From: Ancalomicrobiaceae bacterium | GTDB lineage: Bacteria; Pseudomonadota; Alphaproteobacteria; Rhizobiales; Ancalomicrobiaceae | Assembly: GCA_031291575.1 (NCBI GenBank) | Contig: JARLIT010000086.1 | Location: forward strand, 1-38,961 | DNA: 38,961 bases | Direction of reading: 5' to 3' | Part shown: piece after piece, positions 28,514 through 38,265 of the stretch | Layout of the letters: each line of letters starts with the position of its first letter | Position numbering within the stretch: the first letter of the stretch is position 1 | Program-made: the position numbers and the translations under genes | Notes under the pieces: generated by a model | What the model was told of the DNA's origin: nothing | What the model saw: the letters and a program-made list of their open reading frames with translations, nothing else | The model's database searches: none

Positions 28514-29446
28514 ATGACCACGAACAAAGCCGCCATTGAGCCGCAGTTTGCCCCGTCCGGGCCAGGCGCGCGCGGCATCGACCATCTGGTCGTCGCCGTT
28601 TCCGACCTCGATGCCGGGCGTAACGTATGGCAAGCGTTGGGTTTTACGCTGACGCCGCGCGCCGAACATCCCTGGGGGACGGCCAATCATCTCGCTCAGC
28701 TCGATCATGCCTTCATCGAAGTTCTCGGGCTGGCCGACGCGGCAAAGATCAAGCCGTCCGGCCGCAACACCTTCTCCTTCGGCGCCTTCAACCGCGATTA
28801 CCTGAAGAAGCGCCAGGGCGCCTCGATGCTGGTGCTGGAATCGCACGATGCCGACGCCGACATCGCTGATTTTGCCGCCGCGGGCCTCGACACGTTCCAC
28901 CGCTTCGATTTCGAGCGCTTGGCCGGCCAGCCGGGTGGAGAGCAGGAACGCGTCGCCTTTTCGCTCGCCTTTACGCGAGCCGGCGGCGTCAAGAACGCAG
29001 GCTTCTTCACCTGCCAGCAGCATGAACCCGATCATTTCTGGCATGCCGAATGGCAACGCCACGCCAATTCGACCGTCGGCATCGACGAGATCACGCTGGT
29101 CGCGCCGGACCCGGCCGACTACCACATCTTCCTGTCGCGCTTCACCGGCGTGCGCGAGATCCACGCCTCCTCCTTCGGCATCTCGATTGCCACCCCACGT
29201 GGCCGCGTCGCGATCGTCACGCCGCCAGCGTTCCGCTATCTCTATGGCGAAGACAGTCTGCCGGACGCGCCGAAGACGCTGGAGATCCGGGGCGTCACCT
29301 TTGCTGTCGCCGACTTCGGCCAGGCAGCCTCAAGCCTCGTCGCTGGCGGCCTGAAAGTCGCCGACCGCCTCGATCGGCTGACCGTCGGACCCGAGGCCGC
29401 CCTCGGCCTCGCCGTCGCCTTCAAGGCCCCAGCGGAGCGAAATTGA
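28514..29446 (+). CDS. VOC-family (glyoxalase-like) protein
   Basis: A 310-residue protein with a glyoxalase-like fold. The first module starts at IDHLVVAVSDLDAGRNVW (about 22) and contains HLAQLDHAFIEVLG. A second related segment starts near ISIATPRGRVAIVTPPAF and IRGVTFAVADFGQAASSL. His23 and Glu74 are possible metal ligands. Substrate unknown; the group resembles uncharacterised glyoxalase-3-type proteins. The open frame extends upstream to 28448, but ATG 28514 has CGGGGGA 6 bases before it and fits the domain start. kdsA follows after about 80 bases. Confidence 0.8.
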   Translation: MTTNKAAIEPQFAPSGPGARGIDHLVVAVSDLDAGRNVWQALGFTLTPRAEHPWGTANHLAQLDHAFIEVLGLADAAKIKPSGRNTFSFGAFNRDYLKKRQGASMLVLESHDADADIADFAAAGLDTFHRFDFERLAGQPGGEQERVAFSLAFTRAGGVKNAGFFTCQQHEPDHFWHAEWQRHANSTVGIDEITLVAPDPADYHIFLSRFTGVREIHASSFGISIATPRGRVAIVTPPAFRYLYGEDSLPDAPKTLEIRGVTFAVADFGQAASSLVAGGLKVADRLDRLTVGPEAALGLAVAFKAPAERN

Positions 29447-29525
29447 CATTTGAGCTGAACCGGCTGCAAGCAGGATGCAAATGTCTGAATCGGGCCAATA
29501 GCGCCGCAAGCAAAGGATTGAGCCC

Positions 29526-30356
29526 TTGATCTCGACCGTGCACGTATCGGCCGGAAACGTCACCTTCGGCAATGATTTGCCGCTCGCCCTCATCGCTGGC
29601 CCCTGCCAACTCGAAAGCCGCGCCCATGCGCTCGAAATGGCCGGAGCACTCGCCGAGCTGACGCAGCGGCTAGGCATCGGCTTCGTCTACAAGTCGTCGT
29701 TCGACAAGGCGAACCGCACCTCGGGCAAAGCGGCCCGCGGCCTCGGGCTGGCCGCCTCGCTGCCGATCTTCGCCGAAATCCGCGAGCGCTTCGGCATTCC
29801 TGTGTTGACCGACGTGCATGAGATCGACCAGTGCGCCGCCGTGGCCGAAGCCGTCGACATCCTGCAGATACCCGCCTTTCTGTGCCGGCAGACCGATCTT
29901 CTCATCGCCGCCGCCGTCACCGGTCGGGTCGTCAATGTCAAGAAGGGCCAGTTCCTGGCGCCGTGGGACATGCGGAACGTCGCCGCCAAGATCACCGAGG
30001 CCGGCAATCCGAATGTGCTGTTGACCGAGCGCGGCGCCTCCTTCGGCTACAACACGCTGGTCTCCGATATGCGCTCGCTACCGATCATGGCCGAAACCGG
30101 CCTGCCGGTGATCTTCGACGCCACGCACTCGGTGCAGCAGCCGGGCGGGCAGGGGACATCGTCCGGCGGAGAGCGTCGCTTCGTCGCCACGCTGGCCCGG
30201 GCCGCCGTGGCGGTCGGCGTGGCCGGTGTCTTCATCGAGACGCACCAGGATCCGGATCACGCGCCGTCGGACGGACCGAACATGGTCCATCTCAAGGATA
30301 TGGAAGCGCTTCTTAAGAAGTTGATGGAATTCGACCGGCTGGCCAAGTCCAGCTGA
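29526..30356 (+). CDS. kdsA: 3-deoxy-8-phosphooctulonate synthase (KDO-8-P synthase)
   Basis: A 276-residue cytoplasmic enzyme that condenses phosphoenolpyruvate with arabinose 5-phosphate for lipopolysaccharide synthesis. Landmarks are [13 protein letters not shown] (about 23-35), [77 protein letters not shown] and [18 protein letters not shown]. The Cys in AGPCQ suggests the metal-dependent class. The start is a TTG at 29526 with AAGGA 8 bases upstream; a GTG at 29538 is the alternative. Normally next to eno in this lineage, here about 2.3 kb apart. Confidence 0.95.
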   Translation: MISTVHVSAGNVTFGNDLPLALIAGPCQLESRAHALEMAGALAELTQRLGIGFVYKSSFDKANRTSGKAARGLGLAASLPIFAEIRERFGIPVLTDVHEIDQCAAVAEAVDILQIPAFLCRQTDLLIAAAVTGRVVNVKKGQFLAPWDMRNVAAKITEAGNPNVLLTERGASFGYNTLVSDMRSLPIMAETGLPVIFDATHSVQQPGGQGTSSGGERRFVATLARAAVAVGVAGVFIETHQDPDHAPSDGPNMVHLKDMEALLKKLMEFDRLAKSS

Positions 30357-30443
30357 ACGCCGTCAGCCTCGGCGAAGGCGGCGCGATCGCACCTCGGATC
30401 ATACCAACGGCCCTTCCGCCCGATGCATCCGTCCAGTAGTGTG

Positions 30444-30568
30444 TCGTCCCGGCGCAAGCCGGGATCCAATGCCGGTGCGACGGGCAGGTCGGCGCGCCAA
30501 GATCCGCCGCACTTCCCGCCGTCTTGCCAGGTGGAGAGGGCAATGGATCCCGGCTTTCGCCGGGACAT
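30444..30568. repeat. composite inverted-repeat (REP/BIME-like) element
   Basis: Two 30-bp arms (30444-30473 and 30539-30568) are inverted copies of each other with about 26 of 30 bases matching. Each arm also contains its own hairpin: CCCGGC gcaa GCCGGG (30448-30463) and CCCGGC tttc GCCGGG (30549-30564). A 65-bp spacer lies between. The layout is that of a pair of REP-type palindromes, placed between the convergent ends of kdsA and the trypsin-like gene. It may act as a bidirectional terminator or mRNA stabiliser. Confidence 0.75.
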
Positions 30569-30608
30569 CAGTTGGGGTGAGATCGGTCAACGACCAGGGC
30601 CATTGGTA

Positions 30609-31391
30609 TCAGTAGCCGAGGGCGCGGCGAAAATCACCTTCGCTCGAGGTGCCGAACGTGTAATGCGTCGCCGAGTAGGGCAGGCGCGCGTTCGGGTCGC
30701 GCGAGCGGAAGCCGACATGCACGCCGATCAGTTTGGGATGCGGGCCGGGGGTCAGATAGGCCGCCCCGGACATGCCATCGGCGCAGGTGCAGTCGGTATG
30801 GATTTCGCGCGGCTTGCCGGCGACGCCGATCAGGTCACGCACCTTGCAGAAACCGTAGCTGCGCTCTCCGTCGGCGCCCGCCGCCACCACCAGGATGACC
30901 GAACCGACGGCCGGTGCATCGGCAATGCCGTAGGGCTTCACGCCCTCGATCACATGATCGAGTCGAGCCACCGCCCAGTCGTGGTTGCCGCCGTCCGAAT
31001 AGGGATTGGTCGATCCGGATGCCATGCGCGGGCCCGGCAGGATGCGGGCTGATTGCACCACACCGCGCACCGTGAGCGAGAACTGGCAATTGCCCTGCGC
31101 CGCGCGCGGATTGCCCGCCTCGTCAAAGAACGTGTGTGCCGCCGAGGTCACCTCGTCGCCCCGAACCGTCAACTGACCTGTCGCGCGGATGTTGCCACAG
31201 GTGATGACGCCGGTCGCACCGTAGATCAACTGGGGATCGGCCGTCATACCTTTCGCCGTGGCGATGAACGACTGCTGGTTCATACGGATAGCGTCGCCGA
31301 CCACCACCTCGCGATCATGTGCAAGGCAGGGGGATAGACAAGTGATCGACCCGACCGAGGCCGTAATAATCAGCACTGCGTATTTCGACAT
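30609..31391 (-). CDS. secreted trypsin-like serine protease or pseudo-protease
   Basis: A 260-residue protein with a signal peptide (about 1-25; VLIITASVGSITCL, likely cut after CLAHD or nearby), so exported. The chymotrypsin-fold triad can be placed at His86 (TSAAHTFF), Asp138 (HDWAVARL) and Ser208 (CADGMSGAAY). The serine motif is GMSGA rather than GDSGG, and cysteines 201 and 203 flank it. The missing Asp before the serine and Gly-to-Ala change make reduced or altered activity possible. The ATG at 31391 fits the signal peptide. It points against kdsA and is separated from it by a REP-like element; 423 bp with two direct repeats lie upstream. Confidence 0.75.
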   Translation of the reverse strand: MSKYAVLIITASVGSITCLSPCLAHDREVVVGDAIRMNQQSFIATAKGMTADPQLIYGATGVITCGNIRATGQLTVRGDEVTSAAHTFFDEAGNPRAAQGNCQFSLTVRGVVQSARILPGPRMASGSTNPYSDGGNHDWAVARLDHVIEGVKPYGIADAPAVGSVILVVAAGADGERSYGFCKVRDLIGVAGKPREIHTDCTCADGMSGAAYLTPGPHPKLIGVHVGFRSRDPNARLPYSATHYTFGTSSEGDFRRALGY

Positions 31392-31663
31392 CTCGCAACC
31401 CCGCTCGGCTCCGGATGACACTCGCGTGACGTCCGACGATAGCTGAATTGAGCGGGTCGGCAACCGTATTGTTGCTTTTATTTTATTCGATGCGCCGCTA
31501 AATCGTGAGGCTGTTGCCTGAAACGCGATCGATCGGGGCGGCAATGACGTGTATTCGAATTCTGGCGACGTCTGCTGGATGCCTCGGGCCGGCAGCCATC
31601 CGTTTCACCGGAGTTCTTGTTTCCGCAAGAGCTGGGCGTTTTCCGTCCGGCCCCTCCCGCGAG

Positions 31664-31726
31664 GCTCGGGGCGTAAGTCACTCAAATTGCTCCGCAGGAG
31701 CGATTTGCCGGTCTATGGCCGTCGCC
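31664..31726. repeat. 63-bp direct repeat, copy 1
   Basis: First of two 63-bp units that match at about 51 of 63 positions with no gap. Each has an inner short palindrome (here GCTCC gca GGAGC at 31689-31701) and an almost invariant end CTATGGCCGTCGCC. The unit lies in the non-coding stretch between the trypsin-like and queF genes, whose remaining part (31392-31663) shows an AT-rich patch near 31455-31500 and nothing else I can name. Confidence 0.7.
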
Positions 31727-31749
31727 ACGTCTGCCAGCCCCTCGCCCAA

Positions 31750-31812
31750 GCTCGGCGCGTTCGTGGCTCAAAATGCTCCACCGGAGCATTCTGCCGGCCT
31801 ATGGCCGTCGCC
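31750..31812. repeat. 63-bp direct repeat, copy 2
   Basis: Second unit, starting 86 bases after the first. The inner palindrome here is TGCTCC acc GGAGCA (31774-31788). It ends two bases before the queF stop codon, so it may serve as the 3' end structure of the queF transcript. Probably an intergenic repeat family of this genome. Confidence 0.7.
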
Positions 31813-31814
31813 GC

Positions 31815-32276
31815 TCACCCCCGCCCGCGATACGCAGGTACGCCCTGATCCGGGATCCAAACCGACTTCGGCGGCTCGCCCGTCTGGTAGAAGACGTCGA
31901 TCGGGATGCCGCCGCGCGGGAACCAGTAGCCGCCGATTCTGAGCCAGTGCGGCTCCAGGAAGTCGACGAGCCTGCGGCCGATCGCCACGGTGCAATCCTC
32001 GTGGAAGGCACCGTGATTGCGGAAGCTCACGAGATACAGCTTCAGGCTCTTCGATTCGACCAGCCAGTCCTTCGGCACGTAGTCGATGACCAGATGCGCG
32101 AAGTCCGGCTGACCGGTCACCGGGCAGAGCGACGTGAATTCGGGCACGGTGAAGCGGGCCAGATAGAGCACATCTGTCTGCGGGTTGGGCACGCGGTCGA
32201 GTCGCGCCTCGTCGGGAGACTTCGGCTGTTCGACGTGGCTGCCGAGTTGTAGGGTGGAGGCATCGAAAGAGGACAT
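31815..32276 (-). CDS. queF: NADPH-dependent 7-cyano-7-deazaguanine reductase
   Basis: A 153-residue single-domain (YkvM-type) enzyme that reduces preQ0 to preQ1 in queuosine synthesis. The catalytic Cys51 and Asp58 lie in [13 protein letters not shown]; the QueF motif follows as [21 protein letters not shown], and the protein ends with GVPAYRGRG. The frame is open upstream to a GTG at 32375, but homology begins at the ATG 32276. The ribosome site is weak. A promoter candidate lies about 200 bases upstream, which leaves a long leader; no preQ1-type aptamer is evident in it. Confidence 0.94.
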   Translation of the reverse strand: MSSFDASTLQLGSHVEQPKSPDEARLDRVPNPQTDVLYLARFTVPEFTSLCPVTGQPDFAHLVIDYVPKDWLVESKSLKLYLVSFRNHGAFHEDCTVAIGRRLVDFLEPHWLRIGGYWFPRGGIPIDVFYQTGEPPKSVWIPDQGVPAYRGRG

Positions 32277-33944
<1,668 letters not shown>

Positions 33945-33977
33945 TCGCTGCTTCTGGCTCGTTCGCGTTCAAAAAGG

Positions 33978-34009
33978 GACGCCCGGTCGGTATCGACCGG
34001 GCGTCTTTT
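33978..34009 (+). terminator. intrinsic terminator of eno
   Basis: A perfect 12-bp stem (GACGCCCGGTCG at 33978-33989 with CGACCGGGCGTC at 33994-34005), a GTAT loop, and TTTTGTTTT immediately after. An A-run at 33971-33975 precedes the stem. It ends the eno transcript and insulates modABC. Confidence 0.92.
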
Positions 34010-34041
34010 GTTTTGCCATGCGGTTGGCGATCGTCGCGACG

Positions 34042-34072
34042 GTGCGTCATATCGTTAGACTACATAGCGCAC
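34042..34072 (+). promoter_or_regulatory. imperfect dyad upstream of modA (possible ModE-type operator)
   Basis: A 31-bp imperfect dyad centred at 34057, with outer arms GTGCG and CGCAC. About 10 of 15 positions pair, plus two G-T pairs. The inner part has CATAT on one side and ACATAG on the other, loosely like the CG-TATAT half-sites of ModE-type molybdate repressors. It lies 64-94 bases before the modA ATG, where an operator would be expected. No modE gene is in the window. Confidence 0.35.
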
Positions 34073-34135
34073 TGGACAAGCCCGGCCCGCCTGAGCAACA
34101 TGCGCCTCGAAATTCACGTCGCATGGAGTTCGACG

Positions 34136-34924
34136 ATGATGATGAGACGCTCTTTTCTCGCCGCCGCCGTTGCCGGCATGTTCTCAGCCCTCTGCCTGAG
34201 CCAGCCGGCCGCGGCCGACAGTAGGCCGCTCACCGTATTTGCGGCGGCGAGCCTGAAGAACGCCCTCGACGACGTTGCCGCAGGCTGGGTTGCCGGCGGA
34301 CATGCCAAGCCCGCCATTTCCTATGCGGCTTCCGGTCCGCTCGCCAAGCAGATCGAGGCAGGCGCTCCCGCCGACATCTTCATCTCGGCCGACCTCGCCT
34401 GGATGGACTACGCCGAAAGCAAGAACCTCGTCGACAAGGCGAGCCGATTCACTCTGCTTGGCAACGATCTGGTGCTGATCGTCCCGAAAGCCTCGACGGC
34501 AACATTCAAGATCGCCCCGAACGCTGCGCTCGCCGACCTCGTCGGCGCTGACGGGCGTCTGGCGGTCGGCGAGCCGAAGTCGGTGCCGGCCGGCAAATAC
34601 GCCCAGGACGCGCTGCAGAAGCTCGGCATCTGGGACTCGGTCAAAGGCAGGCTCGCCTATGCTGAAAGCGTGCGTGCCGCCCTGCAGCTCGTTGCCCGCG
34701 GCGAGGCACCGGCCGGCATCGTCTACAAGACCGATGCTTTCGCTGATCCGGGCGTCAAGATCCTCGACACCTTCCCCGAGGATTCGCATGCCCCGGTGGT
34801 CTATCCTGCCGCGCTCGTCACCGGCGCCTCGAACCCGGACAGCGCCGGCTTCCTGGCCTATCTGAGGGGCCCGGAAGCCAAAGCCGCATTCGAGAAGCAG
34901 GGCTTCGCCGTCATCGCCAAGTGA
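34136..34924 (+). CDS. modA: molybdate ABC transporter substrate-binding protein
   Basis: A 262-residue periplasmic protein with a signal peptide (MMMRRSF, then a hydrophobic core, cut likely after QPAAA near residue 27). The mature part starts with the ModA pattern LTVFAAASLKNALDDVAAG, then YAASGPLAKQIEAGAPADIF, the VGEPKSVPAGKYAQDAL segment and GIVYKTDA. These loops bind the oxyanion. GGAG lies 7 bases before the first of three consecutive ATG codons (34136). First gene of modABC. Molybdate is needed for the molybdopterin cofactor of NasA in this window. Confidence 0.95.
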   Translation: MMMRRSFLAAAVAGMFSALCLSQPAAADSRPLTVFAAASLKNALDDVAAGWVAGGHAKPAISYAASGPLAKQIEAGAPADIFISADLAWMDYAESKNLVDKASRFTLLGNDLVLIVPKASTATFKIAPNAALADLVGADGRLAVGEPKSVPAGKYAQDALQKLGIWDSVKGRLAYAESVRAALQLVARGEAPAGIVYKTDAFADPGVKILDTFPEDSHAPVVYPAALVTGASNPDSAGFLAYLRGPEAKAAFEKQGFAVIAK

Positions 34925-35051
34925 GGCGAGGGGAGGCGGGGCTGTCGCGGGATCGTTGGCTCTCGACGACCGGCCGGCAATCTGCGAGTTGATTGTCCGG
35001 ATGAGCGCCTGCTGACATTGGCGGCACCACTGAGAACTTGAGGCTCCTGAA

Positions 35052-35747
35052 TTGGACTTCACCCTAACAGCAGAGGAATGGACGGCGGTCGAATTGTCGC
35101 TCAGGGTGGCGACCGTCGCCTCTGTCGCGTCGCTCGTACCGGGCATCGCCATCGCCTATCTGCTGGCGCGCTGTCGCTTTCCCGGCCTGTCGATCCTGAA
35201 CGGCCTTGTCCATCTGCCGCTCGTCATGCCGCCCGTGGTCACCGGCTATCTCCTCCTCATGGGCTTCGGCCGGCGCGGCCTGTTCGGCGCCTTTCTCGCC
35301 GAGCATTTCGGGCTGGTGTTCTCCTTTCGCTGGACCGGCGCCGCGCTCGCCTCCGCCATCATGGCGTTTCCCCTGATGGTCAGAGCCATCCGGCTGTCCG
35401 TCGAAGCGGTCGACCGCCGGCTCGAAGCCGCCGCCGGCACGCTCGGCGCGCCGCCATTAGCCGTGTTCCTGACCGTCACGCTGCCGCTGATCGCCCCCGG
35501 CATCCTCGCCGGCCTGATCCTCGCCTTCGCCAAGGCGATGGGCGAGTTCGGCGCCACCATCACCTTCGTCTCCAACATCCCCGGCGAGACGCAGACGCTG
35601 CCTTCGGCCATCTACGCGCTGTTGCAGGTGCCCGGCGGCGAATGGCCGGCGTTTCGCCTCGTTCTCGTCTCCATCGTCTTGTCGATGGCAGCGCTTGTCG
35701 CCTCCGAATGGATGGCGCGGCGGATCAACGTGCGGATGGGCGACTGA
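35052..35747 (+). CDS. modB: molybdate ABC transporter permease
   Basis: A 231-residue inner-membrane permease with about five helices. Family features are LPLVMPPVVTGYLLLMGFGRRG, the coupling loop EAAAGTLGAPPLAVFLTVTLPL, and AFAKAMGEFGATITFVSNIPG. The start is a TTG at 35052 with GAGG 8 bases upstream, and the homology begins at once (MDFTLTAEEWTAVELSL), so no better start exists. It is 127 bp after modA and overlaps the modC start by one base (TGATG). Confidence 0.95.
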   Translation: MDFTLTAEEWTAVELSLRVATVASVASLVPGIAIAYLLARCRFPGLSILNGLVHLPLVMPPVVTGYLLLMGFGRRGLFGAFLAEHFGLVFSFRWTGAALASAIMAFPLMVRAIRLSVEAVDRRLEAAAGTLGAPPLAVFLTVTLPLIAPGILAGLILAFAKAMGEFGATITFVSNIPGETQTLPSAIYALLQVPGGEWPAFRLVLVSIVLSMAALVASEWMARRINVRMGD

Positions 35748-36850
35748 TGCCGCTGAAGGTCGATATCGCCGCCCGCTTCGGCGACTTCCAGTTGACGGCT
35801 GCATTCGAGAGCGGCGGCGGCCTGACCGCGCTGTTCGGGCCGTCCGGTTCCGGGAAAACCTCGATCATGGATCTGGTTGGCGGCGTGCGCCGACCGGCCA
35901 AGGGACGCATCACATTGGGCGACACCGTGCTGGTCGACACGGCGCGCGGCATCTTCCTGGCTCCACACCGCCGCCGCATTGGTTGGGTGTTCCAGGAGGG
36001 GCGGCTGTTCCCGCACCTGACCGGGCGGCAGAACCTGACCTACGGCCAATGGTTCACCCCGCGCCACGAGCGCCACGAGAGTTTCGACCGCGTCGTCGAT
36101 CTGCTCGGCCTCGCCCATCTTCTGGACCGCCGGCCGGCCGGGTTCTCGGGCGGGGAGAGAAGCCGCGTCGGCATCGGCCGGGCACTGCTCGCCAGTCCGC
36201 GGCTGCTGTTGATGGACGAACCGCTGGCCGCGCTCGACGACGTCCGCAAATCCGAGATCTTGCCGTACGTCGAACGCCTGCGCGATGAGATGGGCGTCGA
36301 GATCCTCTACGTCACGCACTCGATTTCGGAAGTGGTCCGGCTCGCCGGCCGTGTGGTGCTGTTGAGCCACGGCCGGGTTGCGGCGAGCGGTCCGACGGCG
36401 GACGTCCTGGCCAGCCTCGATCTTGCCACGGCGCTCGGTGAAGGCGAGGCGGGCGCTGTCGTCGACGCCCATGTCGAGGCGCATGATCCCGCCTTCGGCC
36501 TCACCCGGCTCGCCGCCCGCGCCGGCACCATCCACATCGGCGCGCTCGAACTGGCGATTGGCACGCACGTGCGGCTGCGCATCCGCGCCCGCGACGTGCT
36601 CGTCGCCACGGAACGGCCGAATTCCGTGAGCGCGCTCAATGTATTTGCGGGCCGCATCCTGAAGCTGGCACCGACCAGCGCCGCGTCCGTCGATCTCGCC
36701 ATCGACTGCAACGGCGACATCCTGTTGGCGAGCGTCACCCGCCGCTCGGCACACGACCTTGCGCTCGAGCCCGGTCGCCCAGTCTATGCCATCGTCAAGT
36801 CGGTGTCGTTCGACCGGCTCGGTGTCGGCACGTCGCCGAACGGGCGGTGA
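35747..36850 (+). CDS. modC: molybdate ABC transporter ATPase
   Basis: A 367-residue ATPase. It has Walker A GPSGSGKTS (about 31-39), Q-loop WVFQEGRLFPHL, signature FSGGERSRVGIGRALL, Walker B LLLMDEPLAALDD and switch-His VTHSISE. The C-terminal part (about 295-360) is a MOP/TOBE domain, with ALNVFAGRILKLAPT and GRPVYAIVKSVSFDR, which binds oxyanions and can feed back on transport. The ATG overlaps the modB stop, so translation is coupled. Normal length for the family. Confidence 0.96.
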   Translation: MPLKVDIAARFGDFQLTAAFESGGGLTALFGPSGSGKTSIMDLVGGVRRPAKGRITLGDTVLVDTARGIFLAPHRRRIGWVFQEGRLFPHLTGRQNLTYGQWFTPRHERHESFDRVVDLLGLAHLLDRRPAGFSGGERSRVGIGRALLASPRLLLMDEPLAALDDVRKSEILPYVERLRDEMGVEILYVTHSISEVVRLAGRVVLLSHGRVAASGPTADVLASLDLATALGEGEAGAVVDAHVEAHDPAFGLTRLAARAGTIHIGALELAIGTHVRLRIRARDVLVATERPNSVSALNVFAGRILKLAPTSAASVDLAIDCNGDILLASVTRRSAHDLALEPGRPVYAIVKSVSFDRLGVGTSPNGR

Positions 36851-36941
36851 TCCGGTCGGGCAGGGCGGTTCGATCGGGAAGGGCGATGAGCCCGTAGCCG
36901 CCACAGACGTGGCACGCGCACGGACACCCCTCTGGAACCGT

Positions 36942-37640
36942 TCAGGAAATCAGACTGGCGGCGATGTTGATGGTCAGCGCCAACAGGGTCGTATTGAAGA
37001 AGAAGGCCAGCACGCAGTGGATGAGCCCGAGCCGGCGGATCGGCTTCGAGGCGAGCGAGATGTCGGCCGTCTGACCGGAAGTGCCGATGATGAAGGCGAA
37101 ATACAGAAAGTCGGAATAGGAGGGGCGGGGGCATTCGCCCGGGAACTCCAGGCAGGGCGGCTGGCCGCGCACAATTCCGACATAAAAATCATGGGCATAG
37201 TGCATGGCGAACATGGTGTGCACGAACAGCCAAGCAGTCAGGATGGTCAGCGCGGCGAGCCCGACATGCAGCCCGCGCGCCGTGGACGTCATGTCCTTCA
37301 GCCCCGACAATTCGGCAACGATTGCCGTCAGGCAGGCGCAGGAGGCCAAGACCGTCAAGAGGAGAACGACCAGTTGGCCTTCGTCCTGGATCTGCGCCCG
37401 GAGCTTCATACGCTCTTCCGACGAGCGCACCATCATCGACCAGGCCATCAGGAGATAGAGGCCGATGGAAATGTTCCAGGCGATGAGGAGCTGCGTCGGC
37501 ACCCGCCACGGCGCGAGCTCATGGAAGACCAGGATCAGCGCCAGGCCCAGAATGGAGCAGCCGATCAGGCGCGGGCGGGCCCAGAAGATCCGAAATACCC
37601 GGGGGCGGCGAAAATGCAGATCGAGATGATAATGCGTCAT
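36942..37640 (-). CDS. DUF1345 family membrane protein
   Basis: A 232-residue inner-membrane protein with about five hydrophobic helices and the DUF1345 pattern: LIAWNISIGLYLLMAW, the conserved loop with MHYAHDFYVG, then PSYSDFLYFAFIIGTSGQTADI and ALTINIAASLIS at the end. Function unknown. The frame continues upstream to 37871; ATG 37640 (MTHYHLDLHFRRPR) is chosen because homologous members start with a short basic segment here. The alternative is ATG 37688. It is transcribed towards modC; a GCAAGATCTTGC palindrome (37723-37734) upstream could be an operator. Confidence 0.85.
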   Translation of the reverse strand: MTHYHLDLHFRRPRVFRIFWARPRLIGCSILGLALILVFHELAPWRVPTQLLIAWNISIGLYLLMAWSMMVRSSEERMKLRAQIQDEGQLVVLLLTVLASCACLTAIVAELSGLKDMTSTARGLHVGLAALTILTAWLFVHTMFAMHYAHDFYVGIVRGQPPCLEFPGECPRPSYSDFLYFAFIIGTSGQTADISLASKPIRRLGLIHCVLAFFFNTTLLALTINIAASLIS

Positions 37641-38265
37641 GACTATTCGTCTCGCTGGCAGCTGAAATGCGAATTCGGCGGCGTCTGACATGTCCGGCGC
37701 CCGGACGGCGCCAATTCCTATAGCAAGATCTTGCGCTGCGCGCGAATGCCGCCGTGCGGCAGGATTGGTGAGATCGGACCACGGGCCTGGAACCATCGCC
37801 AGGCCACCGAGTGCCAGGGCATGCGACGACTGAAGCCTTGGGCGGTCGGGAGATCGCCCGGCCGTGGGCAAGCGACAGCCAGTCCAACGTCCGTCCTCAT
37901 GCGGGCCACAAGCCTATAACATCCGCTCCAGCGCTGCGGCGCCTCCCGACAGCGGCCGCCGCCGGACAGATTGTCACGTCTACCGGCAACGACGGGAATC
38001 CGGTCGGGCCGCCAAGATCACGACACCAAGACATTCCGGACTACGCATCAGCCAGTCGCATAAGGATGATTATGGAACTTATCCCCAGGACTTTCCCGGG
38101 CGGGATTGCCAATTCCGCTGCCGCAATCCTATCAGCAATCGCCGGCAAGTGGATAAGATATCAGGCATTTCGGGTTGATGATGGCCAGCGCGCCGGCCGA
38201 TCACTCGTCGAGCGATCCGGCGAACGCTCTCCAGCCCGTCATGCTGACCACGTGGTGCCTGACGC
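37641..38265. other. long intergenic region between the DUF1345 gene and the right-edge gene
   Basis: 625 bp in which I see no convincing gene on either strand; the frames present are Arg/Ser/Pro-rich and look like chance. It contains the 12-bp palindrome GCAAGATCTTGC (37723-37734) followed on the minus strand by CTATAGG, a plausible promoter/operator for the DUF1345 gene. An AT-richer patch lies at about 38035-38175. Confidence 0.4.

Noticed and set aside
30423-31052. Plus-strand frame over the REP-like element and the protease gene
   Set aside because: It runs through hairpin repeats and opposite a protein with a signal peptide and catalytic triad.
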